The notes under the pieces are model-generated. The model saw only the letters and a list, made by a program, of their open reading frames with translations. It was not told the DNA's origin and made no database searches. This document shows, one piece after another, positions 51,578 to 58,937 of a stretch of 64,000 nucleotides of DNA. The stretch is from the NCBI RefSeq assembly GCF_014649655.1, contig NZ_BMTL01000028.1, forward strand, positions 62,001 through 126,000. The letters are read 5' to 3'. Position 1 is the first letter of the stretch. Each line of letters opens with the position of its first letter. This stretch comes from Streptomyces humidus (GTDB lineage Bacteria; Actinomycetota; Actinomycetes; Streptomycetales; Streptomycetaceae). Both the position numbers and the translations under genes were made by a program.

Positions 51578-52348
51578 ATGCGTATCCGCCGCACCAGCCC
51601 CCTGCTCGCGCTCACCGCTCTGACCGCCCTCGCCCTCACCGCGTGCGACAACGGGACGGGCGTACAGGACGAGGGCGCGTCGCAGCCGGCCTCGGCGACG
51701 AGGGCGCAGCCGGCACCGGGCGCCGACGGCAGCACCGGCACGGGGACCAGCACGGGGACCGGCGCGATCCCGGCGAAGAGCACGACGGATCCGAAGGGCT
51801 CCAGCGGTTCCACGGACTCCACCGCCTCGACCGGCGGGACGGGAGGCAAGCCGGCGGGCGGGACGGGCGCCGGGACGTCCGGCAAGGCGTCCGGCAAGGC
51901 GAACACCGCGGTCGGCGCGACCCGCGTCCTGTGCAACGGCTCCAACACCGCGGTCACCGCCCAGACCGTCGTCCGCCCGCTCAACCACATGCTGCTCACG
52001 GTCACCAACACCGGCAGCCGGACGTGCGACCTGACCTACTACCCCGTCCTGCGCTTCGACCAGATGCAGTGGGCGCCGCAGGCGGCCGAGGAGACCCAGC
52101 CGCAGGCGGTGACGACCCTCGCGCCCGGTGAGTCGGGGTACGCGGGCGTCCTGCTGTCGGCCGCGGACGGCAGCGGCGACGGCGGCACGACGGCCAGGAA
52201 GCTGACCGTCGCCTTCCAGGGGTACACCCCGAACAGCGACGGCGGCGCGTCCGCGACGCCGTCCCTGCCCGCCAAGGGCGTCTACTACGACAGCTCGCTG
52301 ACCGTGACGTACTGGCAGCAGGACCGGGACGACGCGCTCAGCTGGTGA
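51578..52348 (+). CDS. DUF4232 lipoprotein
   Basis: A 256-residue exported lipoprotein. Signal peptide with lipobox LTAC (Cys about 23), a Gly/Thr/Ser-rich linker to about 105, then a DUF4232 beta-domain with RVLCNGSNTAVTAQTV, LLTVTNTGSRTCDLTYYPVL and LAPGESGYAGVLL. The two Cys in the domain probably form a disulfide. ATG 51578 has GAGGA at 7 nt; TTG 51572 is an alternative. It is divergent from the HTH-membrane gene, suggesting common regulation. Function unknown. Confidence 0.85.
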   Translation: MRIRRTSPLLALTALTALALTACDNGTGVQDEGASQPASATRAQPAPGADGSTGTGTSTGTGAIPAKSTTDPKGSSGSTDSTASTGGTGGKPAGGTGAGTSGKASGKANTAVGATRVLCNGSNTAVTAQTVVRPLNHMLLTVTNTGSRTCDLTYYPVLRFDQMQWAPQAAEETQPQAVTTLAPGESGYAGVLLSAADGSGDGGTTARKLTVAFQGYTPNSDGGASATPSLPAKGVYYDSSLTVTYWQQDRDDALSW

Positions 52349-53341
52349 CTACCGCAGCTTCTGGGCCGCCTCGGTGGCCCAGTAGGTGAGGATGTTCCGC
52401 GCCCCGGCCCGCTTGATGCCGGTCAGCGTCTCGAAGATCGCCCGGTCGCGGTCGATCCAGCCCTTCTCGGCGGCGGCCTCGATCATCGAGTACTCGCCGG
52501 AGATCTGGTACGCGGCGACCGGCACGTCCACGGCGTCCGCGACGCGGGCCAGGATGTCGAGGTAGGGGCCGGCCGGCTTGACCATGACCATGTCCGCGCC
52601 CTCCTCCAGATCGAGCGCGAGTTCGCGCATCGACTCACGGAGGTTGGCCGGGTCCTGCTGGTAGGTCTTGCGGTCGCCCTTGAGCGAGGACCCGACCGCC
52701 TCGCGGAAGGGCCCGTAGAAGGCGGAGGAGTACTTGGCGGTGTAGGCGAGGATCGCCACGTCCTCGCGCCCGATCTGGTCGAGCGCGTCGCGGATGACCC
52801 CGATCTGCCCGTCCATCATCCCGCTGGGCCCCACCACGTGGGCTCCGGCGTCGGCCTGCACCTGCGCCATCTCCGCGTACCGCTCCAGCGTGGCGTCGTT
52901 GTCGACGCGCCCTTCCTCGTCCAGCACGCCGCAGTGCCCGTGATCGACCGTCTCGTCCAGGCACAGGTCCGACATGACGAGGAGGTCGTCCCCGACCTCG
53001 GCGCGGACGTCCCGGATGGCGACCTGGAGAATCCCGTCCGGATCCGTCCCCGGCGTCCCGAGCGCGTCCTTCTTGGACTCCTCCGGCACACCGAACAGCA
53101 TGATCCCGGAGACCCCGGCCTCGACGGCGTCCAGCGCGGCCTTCTTCAGACTGTCCCGCGTGTGCTGCACGACCCCGGGCATCGCCTGGATCGGCACCGG
53201 CTCGCTCACGCCCTCCCGTACGAAGGCGGGGAGGATGAAGTCGGCCGGGTGCAACCGGGTCTCCGCGACCATGCGCCGCATGACAGGGGTGGTGCGCAGC
53301 CGCCGAGGACGCGTACCGGGAAAGGATCCGTACTTCGACAT
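52349..53341 (-). CDS. hemB: Porphobilinogen synthase (delta-aminolevulinic acid dehydratase)
   Basis: A 330-residue HemB, joining two 5-aminolevulinate molecules to porphobilinogen. Active-site lysines are in AYTAKYSSAFYGPF (about 199-212) and VMVKPAGPYLDIL (about 254-266). The metal site reads MSDLCLDETVDHGHCG (about 123-138). Of the three zinc cysteines of the animal-type enzyme, two are present and the middle one is Asp. ATG 53341 gives the normal N-terminus; 32 upstream codons are not coding-like. It is separate from hemACD, facing the DUF4232 gene. Confidence 0.95.
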   Translation of the reverse strand: MSKYGSFPGTRPRRLRTTPVMRRMVAETRLHPADFILPAFVREGVSEPVPIQAMPGVVQHTRDSLKKAALDAVEAGVSGIMLFGVPEESKKDALGTPGTDPDGILQVAIRDVRAEVGDDLLVMSDLCLDETVDHGHCGVLDEEGRVDNDATLERYAEMAQVQADAGAHVVGPSGMMDGQIGVIRDALDQIGREDVAILAYTAKYSSAFYGPFREAVGSSLKGDRKTYQQDPANLRESMRELALDLEEGADMVMVKPAGPYLDILARVADAVDVPVAAYQISGEYSMIEAAAEKGWIDRDRAIFETLTGIKRAGARNILTYWATEAAQKLR

Positions 53342-53399
53342 GACTCCTACGCTACGCCCGCCCCGGCAGCCCCTTTGCCGACGCCGAGTCGGAGCGGGA

Positions 53400-53978
53400 T
53401 CAGAATCCGTGCCAGACGGCCTTCGCCCCGGAATCACCGATGCGGTACACCTCCACCACCGCCCCGGCCCCGACGATCAGGGCCAGCGCCGTGCCCACGA
53501 CCAGGATCACGCGGGAGGAAGCGAGCCCACCCGCCGATCCGGACGCGCCGCCCGATCCGGACACGGTGCTCGATCCGGACGCGGCACCAGGTCCGGACGC
53601 GCCGCCCGAGCCGGACCCGCCGCCCGATCCGGAAGGCAGAAAGCGGCTCAGCACCCCGCGGTGCAGCAGCCACAGCACCAGCGCCAGCACGAAGATCGCC
53701 ACGCTCCAGGGCAGCAGCTCGTCGCCCATCTCCGTGTGACGCTCCACGGCGGCGGTCTCCGGCACCCGTTCCTGCAGCCATTCACCGGCGTCCGTCGCGA
53801 GCGGCACCGATGCCAGCCCCGCCAGGGCCAGCAGCGGCAGCACGACCCCCGCCCTGCGCATCGCCGCGGGCCACGCCGCGCACACCACCAGAGCGAGCGC
53901 CGACAGCGGCACCAGTATGACCACGACATGCACCCACAGCGGATGCGCCGGGACCCCGTTGATCGTCGTCGTTCCCAT
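53400..53978 (-). CDS. DUF2231 membrane protein
   Basis: A 192-residue membrane protein of the DUF2231 family: PAHPLWVHVVVILVPLSALAL at the N-terminus (about 9-29), AGLASVPLATDAGEWL, HTEMGDELLPWSVAIFVLAL. Four transmembrane helices are likely, with a Gly/Ser-rich loop (about 120-150, encoded by GATCCGGACG-type repeats) before the last. Related proteins are sometimes heme-associated, and it lies beside hemB, but no His motif proves this. It is a single gene. Confidence 0.8.
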   Translation of the reverse strand: MGTTTINGVPAHPLWVHVVVILVPLSALALVVCAAWPAAMRRAGVVLPLLALAGLASVPLATDAGEWLQERVPETAAVERHTEMGDELLPWSVAIFVLALVLWLLHRGVLSRFLPSGSGGGSGSGGASGPGAASGSSTVSGSGGASGSAGGLASSRVILVVGTALALIVGAGAVVEVYRIGDSGAKAVWHGF

Positions 53979-54291
53979 ACCGGCTCCGGACTCGGCGGTC
54001 AGATGGGGCCACCGTAGAAGGGTCCGGCGCTCACCGCGCGCCGCGTGAACCCCGGAGCGTCCACCGACGCCCCGGGCGACACGCCGCCGACGGGGACCAC
54101 GCCCGGCCGAGCAGCGGTCGACGAGCCGACGACGGCAACCGGCCGGGACGACCGACGCGACCGGGCGGGACTGCCGACCGGGTGAACCGTCACGCCGGCG
54201 ATGGGGCCGATGGCCCATCCCCGCTCGTACCCTCCCCCGGGAGGTGTTGGGATTCCCCAGGGGGGCCGACAACCTCCGACCAAGGAACCCC

Positions 54292-55266
54292 ATGAAACGC
54301 TTCGCCCTGAGAGCCGCACTGGCATGCCTGTCCACCGCCGCTGCCGCCGCGGCGCTCACCTGCCCCGCATCCGCCACCGTGCCGTCCGTACCGCACGGCG
54401 GCGTCTCCGGCCCCGCCGCCACGGCCGGACTGAACCCCCAGACCCTCGCCGACCTCGAGACCTCCATGCACGGCGAGGCGTACGCCAACGCCTCGTACAC
54501 GTTCTACGCCGCCCAGGCCGACCGCGAGAACCTTCCGGCCACCGCGCGGCTGTACCGCAAGACGGCTTCGGTGGAACTGAACGAGCACTTCCGCAAGGAG
54601 GCCGCCCTGGCCGGTGTGGTCGGCTCCGACACGGACAACCTGCGCGCCGCCATCGCCGGCGAGACCTACGAGACGAATGTCATGTATCCCACGTTCGCCC
54701 GGCAGGCCGCGGCCGACGGCGACGACAACGCCGCCGAGCTGTTCACCGAGATCGCCAAGGACGAGGCCCAGCACCTCGCGAGGTTCCGCGCGGCACTGGA
54801 AGTCGTCGAGACCGGCCGCGGCCGCATCCCCGCCCCGCCGCCCGTCGACCCCGTAGAGGTCCCCGCCGGCGACCCGCAGGTCCACTCCGCCCGCACCCTG
54901 GCCAATCTCGACACCGCCATGCACGGCGAGGCCCTCGCCCACGCCCGTTACACCCTCTACGCCGAGCACGCCGCCGCCGACGGCCGCCCCGCCCTGGCCC
55001 GCCTGTTCCGGGGGACGGCCGGGATCGAACTGCGCGAGCACTTCGCCGGTGAGGCGAAGCTGTACGGGCTGGTCCGGACCACCCGGGAGAACCTGACCAA
55101 GACCATTGCCGGCGAACGCTACGAGGCCGAGGTCATGTACCCCGCCTTCGCCCGCCGCGCCGAGGCCGTCGGCGACCAGAAGGCCGCCCGCCTGTTCCGC
55201 CACAACGCCGCCGACGAAGCCGGTCACGCCCGGGCGTTCCAGCGGATGCTGGACAACCCGCGGTGA
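54292..55266 (+). CDS. Exported protein with two rubrerythrin-like diiron domains
   Basis: A 324-residue protein with a signal peptide (MKRFALRAALACLSTAAAAA, cleavage near SATVP) and two homologous four-helix domains. Domain 1 (about 55-185) has MHGEAYANASYTFYA, SVELNEHFRKE, MYPTFARQA and DEAQHLARF. Domain 2 (about 215-320) has MHGEALAHARYTLYA, GIELREHFAGE, MYPAFARRA and DEAGHARAF. The E, ExxH and ExxxH residues required for a diiron site are present in both. No C-terminal rubredoxin is seen. Known relatives act in peroxide detoxification. AAGGA precedes ATG 54292. Confidence 0.87.
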   Translation: MKRFALRAALACLSTAAAAAALTCPASATVPSVPHGGVSGPAATAGLNPQTLADLETSMHGEAYANASYTFYAAQADRENLPATARLYRKTASVELNEHFRKEAALAGVVGSDTDNLRAAIAGETYETNVMYPTFARQAAADGDDNAAELFTEIAKDEAQHLARFRAALEVVETGRGRIPAPPPVDPVEVPAGDPQVHSARTLANLDTAMHGEALAHARYTLYAEHAAADGRPALARLFRGTAGIELREHFAGEAKLYGLVRTTRENLTKTIAGERYEAEVMYPAFARRAEAVGDQKAARLFRHNAADEAGHARAFQRMLDNPR

Positions 55267-55363
55267 CGCGGCACACGCGGAGCCGCCGGCCCGGGCCGCC
55301 CGTCGTCGGGACGCCGACCTTCCGCTGAGAACACCCCGCCCTGAGAGCGCCCTGTTCCGGGAG

Positions 55364-55398
55364 CGCCCCGCCGTCTCCGGCGGAGACGGCGGGGCGCG
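55364..55398 (+). terminator. Terminator hairpin (copy 1)
   Basis: A perfect 16-bp stem (55364-55379 with 55383-55398), loop GGC, about 100 nt after the double-rubrerythrin gene. A near-identical hairpin with matching downstream text occurs at 58854. Confidence 0.85.
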
Positions 55399-55453
55399 CG
55401 AGGTACCTCCTTCACGATCACCTCCGGCCGTGAGGGCCGTCGCCGTCCCGACC

Positions 55454-55792
55454 TCACGTGGACGCCGACCGGACGCCCCCGCCGCCGCTCTCGTCGGTGA
55501 CGATCCGCAGCGCGGGCACCGGCGCGAACTCACCCACCCTGAACGCTGCGTCACGCCAGTTGACACAAAGGTCCAGCAGCCGGTCGGTGTCCTGGGACCA
55601 GGGCGGTGTCTGGCAGGGCACGGCGGGGAACAGCACGGCCGAGGCGAGCCTGACCGCCATCATCGCGGCACCGGCATGGGGTTCCACACCGACCTCAGCA
55701 CCTTCGTGCCGCAGGGTCTCCAGGTCGTCGGCCGCTTGGAGCAGGACTCGGTACACGCGTGCGTAGGCGCAGTGGGTCGCGTCGTCGGGCAT
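55454..55792 (-). CDS. Small hypothetical protein
   Basis: A 112-residue soluble protein, MPDDATHCAYARVYRVLLQA at the start, with a helical N-terminal half and NWRDAAFRVGEF later. No domain is recognised. It lies downstream of the HTH gene at 55873 on the same strand, about 80 nt apart, so they may be co-transcribed. ATG 55792. Confidence 0.6.
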   Translation of the reverse strand: MPDDATHCAYARVYRVLLQAADDLETLRHEGAEVGVEPHAGAAMMAVRLASAVLFPAVPCQTPPWSQDTDRLLDLCVNWRDAAFRVGEFAPVPALRIVTDESGGGGVRSAST

Positions 55793-55872
55793 GGGTTGCT
55801 ACCTCGGGGGCGTGAGTGTCGGGTCGGGTTCCGCGGCCGCGGGGAAACATCCGGCCGTTCCCCGCGAGAGGT

Positions 55873-56817
55873 TCAGGCCGCGGAGGCGGGCACAGGGGCC
55901 GTCGCCGCTCTGCGGGCACGGCAGTCGCGACAAACTCTCTCCGGCCCCGCAGTGGGAAGGACGCGGGTGCAGTCGCCCTCGCAGTCCGTCCACCGGTCGG
56001 CCCAGGGCTCCGGCGTGGTCGCCACCGGTGCGGGAGGAGGGTCCTCGCCGGGTGCCGCGAAAGGTGACAGGGGCGGCAGGGGCGGCGGGAGCCCCTCCCG
56101 GAGCCGGTGGGCGAGGAACCCGGCGGGAGCTTTCAGGAGGACGGGAACGTCGTCGGTCATGGCGTGGATCACGGCGGCCCGGGAGGCGCCGTTGTCGAAC
56201 CAGGCGACGACGGCGGGGATGAGGCGTTCCACGTCCTTCCGGGAGAGCGTGAAGCGGTCGTCGGTACGGCGCAGTCCGGCAAGCAGGGCGGAGGCCTTGT
56301 CGTGGTGTTCGCTGCTGAACGATTCCTGCTCGCAGGGTTCGGACGGCGCCGACGAAGGCTTTTCGGGCACGGAGTCGTCCGTCCCCTCGGCTCCTGCCAC
56401 TTCCGCGACGGCGACCGGCTCGTCCCGTACCTCGGGCGCCTCCGCCCGGCTCCGGGTGAGCCCCGGGGCGTTGTGCGCGTACGTCCGGGTGACGAAACGG
56501 CCCCCGTCCGTGCGCTCGCGCACCCGCTCCAGGTAGCCGTGCGCTTCCAGCTCCCGCAGCGCGAAAGCGATACGGTCGCGCCCTTCGGGGAAGCGGTCGG
56601 CGAGGCTGCGGATGTCGACGGGGGCGCCCTGCGGCAGCGACAGGATGTGGACGGCCAGCCCGATCGCGGTCAGGGACAACGCCCGATGCTGGGCGAGGTG
56701 GTTGCCGATGACCGTGTAGTGGCTCGACTGGTACGCACGTACGTGGGTGACACCGGAGTGGGTGGCACTCCGCCGAAGGCCCGGTGCCGGGCGCGGGGCA
56801 GGGATAGGCTTTGTCAC
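55873..56817 (-). CDS. Winged-helix DNA-binding protein
   Basis: A protein of about 314 residues. A winged helix covers about 30-110: VIGNHLAQHRALSLTAIGLA, DIRSLADRFPEGRDRIAFAL, LEAHGYLERVRERTDGGRF, like replication- or MarR-related helix-turn-helix folds. The middle is acidic and disordered. A C-terminal region (about 180-245) has another helical unit (SRKDVERLIPAVVAWFDNG). The last residues carry two CxxC-like pairs (DCEGDC and CRDCRAR) that could bind zinc. The start is uncertain: GTG 56817 or TTG 56823, neither with a good ribosome site. Confidence 0.65.
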   Translation of the reverse strand: MTKPIPAPRPAPGLRRSATHSGVTHVRAYQSSHYTVIGNHLAQHRALSLTAIGLAVHILSLPQGAPVDIRSLADRFPEGRDRIAFALRELEAHGYLERVRERTDGGRFVTRTYAHNAPGLTRSRAEAPEVRDEPVAVAEVAGAEGTDDSVPEKPSSAPSEPCEQESFSSEHHDKASALLAGLRRTDDRFTLSRKDVERLIPAVVAWFDNGASRAAVIHAMTDDVPVLLKAPAGFLAHRLREGLPPPLPPLSPFAAPGEDPPPAPVATTPEPWADRWTDCEGDCTRVLPTAGPERVCRDCRARRAATAPVPASAA

Positions 56818-56823
56818 AGCCAA

Positions 56824-57094
56824 GGGGAAGGTTCCGTTCCTCGTCGGTCAGGCCCTCGCACTGGGATGGCAGTCCCGGCGGGGGCCGAAGTATGTGTGGG
56901 GTCGTCCGTGCCGAGCCTGCACGGTGGGACGACGCCCACGCCAGCCACAACGGCCCGTTTCACCCACCCGAGTGACAAACGCGGGGTTTGGTTTGGTTGG
57001 AAGGGTTTTTTACCCGGTTTCTTGAGTCTTTTACGGCCCGGAGCACGGGCGTCCCTCTCACCGGGTCCCGTATTTCCGGGCTCCGGCACGGAGT
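56824..57094. other. AT-rich intergenic region
   Basis: About 270 nt upstream of the winged-helix gene. The part at 56975-57035 is strikingly T-rich for this genome (GGGTTTGGTTTGGTTGG followed by GGGTTTTTTACCC), unlike flanking DNA. It may be the promoter region or a foreign segment. No gene seen. Confidence 0.5.
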
Positions 57095-57538
57095 TCACCG
57101 GGACGGGGCGAAATCCAGTTCCGCCCACACGGTCTTGCACGGCACCGGCCCGCACCGCACACCCCACCGGTCGGCCGACTCCTCGACGAGCAGCAGACCG
57201 TAGCCGGATTCCGCGAGGGCGTCGCCGCCCGCTCGCGCCCGGGCGGGCAGGTGATCCCCCCGGGTGTCCGCGACCTCGATGCGCAGAGTTCCGGGCCTGG
57301 GGACGGAGAGTGTGAGACGGAAGCTCCGGCCGGGAACGTGACCGTGCAGGGCAGCGTTCGCGGCGAGTTCGGCGACGATGAGCCGGGCCGGGTCCAACGG
57401 CACTCGCCAGGTGCCGAGTTGCTCTGCCGCGAGGAGGCGGGCGAGACGGGCTCCGCGACGGGTGGCGGAGAGGGGCACGGAGAACTGGTGGAGCGGAGCG
57501 CTCACGGTTTGCTGATTCACGTCACTCAGCGTGTCCAT
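57095..57538 (-). CDS. ATP-binding protein of the RsbW/anti-sigma type
   Basis: A 147-residue HATPase-fold protein. The N-box is IVAELAANAALHGHV (about 53-67), and the G-boxes are VADTRGDHLPARA and SGYGLLLVEESADRWG (about 112-127). This matches small serine-kinase-like ATPases common in Streptomyces, usually next to XRE/DUF397 genes as here. No dimer partner sigma factor is seen. ATG 57538, divergent from the XRE gene with about 140 nt between. Confidence 0.85.
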   Translation of the reverse strand: MDTLSDVNQQTVSAPLHQFSVPLSATRRGARLARLLAAEQLGTWRVPLDPARLIVAELAANAALHGHVPGRSFRLTLSVPRPGTLRIEVADTRGDHLPARARAGGDALAESGYGLLLVEESADRWGVRCGPVPCKTVWAELDFAPSR

Positions 57539-57680
57539 GCGTACGTAACCTGTGAAGGATGGCGGCCCGTGCGAACGGTGTCCGTCCGTGTGGCGTCCGG
57601 TTCCGTCCGGGCCGTACGGGGTGACCGGGCGCAGGCATCCGGGGTTGGACAGAAAAGGGCGCGGCGGGAGGACGGCGGAC

Positions 57681-58517
57681 GTGAACGAGTGGGACGCGGG
57701 ACCGGAGGTCGACGAGGAAGCCGGGGCGGTGATGAGGACCGTCCAGCGGCAGTTGAAGCTGTGGCGGGAGTCGGCAGGCCTCACCCAGGCCGAGTTCGGG
57801 GCGGCCATCGGATACGGCGAGGAACAGGTCTCCTCCGTGGAGCGGGGACGCCGGATTCCCCGTCCCGAGTACCTGGACCGCGCGGACGGGGTCCTGGCGG
57901 CGGGCGGCAGGATCGCGGCGCTGAAGGAGGACCTGGCGGAGGTCCGGTACCCGAAGAAGGTCCGGGACCTGAAGAAGCTGGAGGCGGACGCGGTCGAGCT
58001 GTGCGCGTACAACAACTCGGTGATTCACGGGTTGTTGCAGACCAGGGAGTACGCGCGGGCGGTCTACCTCGGTAGCCGGCCGCCCTTCATGGACGAGGAG
58101 TTGGAGCAGCGCGTGAACGCCCGTATGTCTCGCCAGGAGATCGTGAGCGAGTCGGCAGGGCGGCCCCTCTTCAGCTTCGTGCAGTGCGAGTCGACGCTCC
58201 GGCGGCCCATCGGGGGCAAGATTGTGATGCGAGCCCAGCTCGAACACTTGCTGGAAATCGGCCGGTTCCGCAATGTGGACCTGCAAGTCCTCCCCCTGGA
58301 GCGCCAGGAGAACTCCGGTCTGGGCGGCTCCTTCAGGCTGCTCAGGCTCAGGGAAGGGGGCACCGTGGGGCACGTTGAAGTTCAGGAGATCAGTCGAGTG
58401 ATCACTGACCCGAAACACATGCAGGTTCTGGAGATGCGCTATGGGACCATCCGGGCGCAGGCTCTCACACCGAGTGAGTCACTGGCCTTCATCGAGAAAG
58501 TGCTGGGAGACACATGA
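57681..58517 (+). CDS. XRE-family regulator with DUF5753 domain
   Basis: A 278-residue regulator. HTH at about 20-80 (ESAGLTQAEFGAAIGYGEEQ and VSSVERGRRIP), DUF5753 at about 100-270 (YNNSVIHGLLQTREYARAV, FVQCESTLRRPIGG, NVDLQVLPLE). GTG 57681 has GGGAGG upstream. The stop overlaps the DUF397 ATG (ATGA), the standard arrangement. With the divergent ATPase and the DUF397 partner it forms a conserved Streptomyces regulatory module; DUF397/XRE pairs affect development in known cases. Confidence 0.88.
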   Translation: MNEWDAGPEVDEEAGAVMRTVQRQLKLWRESAGLTQAEFGAAIGYGEEQVSSVERGRRIPRPEYLDRADGVLAAGGRIAALKEDLAEVRYPKKVRDLKKLEADAVELCAYNNSVIHGLLQTREYARAVYLGSRPPFMDEELEQRVNARMSRQEIVSESAGRPLFSFVQCESTLRRPIGGKIVMRAQLEHLLEIGRFRNVDLQVLPLERQENSGLGGSFRLLRLREGGTVGHVEVQEISRVITDPKHMQVLEMRYGTIRAQALTPSESLAFIEKVLGDT

Positions 58518-58720
58518 TGCGCATCCCCTCCGCCGAAGCCGATCGTGAACTTGAGTGGATAAAGAGCAGTTACAGCACCGCGGAAGGCCCAGACTGCGTG
58601 GAAGTGGCCGCGGCCCCCGCCCACATCCTGGTCCGCGACTCCAAGCGCCCCCAGGGCCCCCGCCTCACCCTGGCCCCCACCGCCTGGACGGCCTTCCTGC
58701 CCTACGCGTCCGACCGCTGA
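58514..58720 (+). CDS. DUF397 protein
   Basis: A 68-residue DUF397 protein, partner of the preceding regulator. Signature: EWIKSSYSTAEGPDCVEV (about 14-31) and ILVRDSKRPQGP. Its ATG overlaps the regulator stop by 4 nt. It is followed by a terminator hairpin. Confidence 0.9.
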   Translation: MMRIPSAEADRELEWIKSSYSTAEGPDCVEVAAAPAHILVRDSKRPQGPRLTLAPTAWTAFLPYASDR

Positions 58721-58853
58721 CGTCACCACTGGCCGGGCTCCCGCTCGTCCGCCCCGGACGGGAGCCCTGCCAGACGTTCAGGCGAGGCTCTCCGCCATCT
58801 CCTCCGCCTGCTTCAGGAGCGCTTCCTGCTTTGCGGTCCTTGTTCATGAAGAA

Positions 58854-58886
58854 CGCCCCGCCGTCTCCAGCAGAGACGGCGGGGCG
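58854..58886. terminator. Terminator hairpin (copy 2)
   Basis: A perfect 14-bp stem (58854-58867 with 58873-58886), loop CAGCA, between convergent DUF397 and the hemD fusion gene. It and the copy at 55364 share about 40 of 46 positions, including text beyond the stem (AGGT-x-CCT). Confidence 0.85.
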
Positions 58887-58937
58887 CACAAGGTGCCTGT
58901 GAGGGCGAGGTGCCCGGGGCGGACCGCGAAGAGGCGA

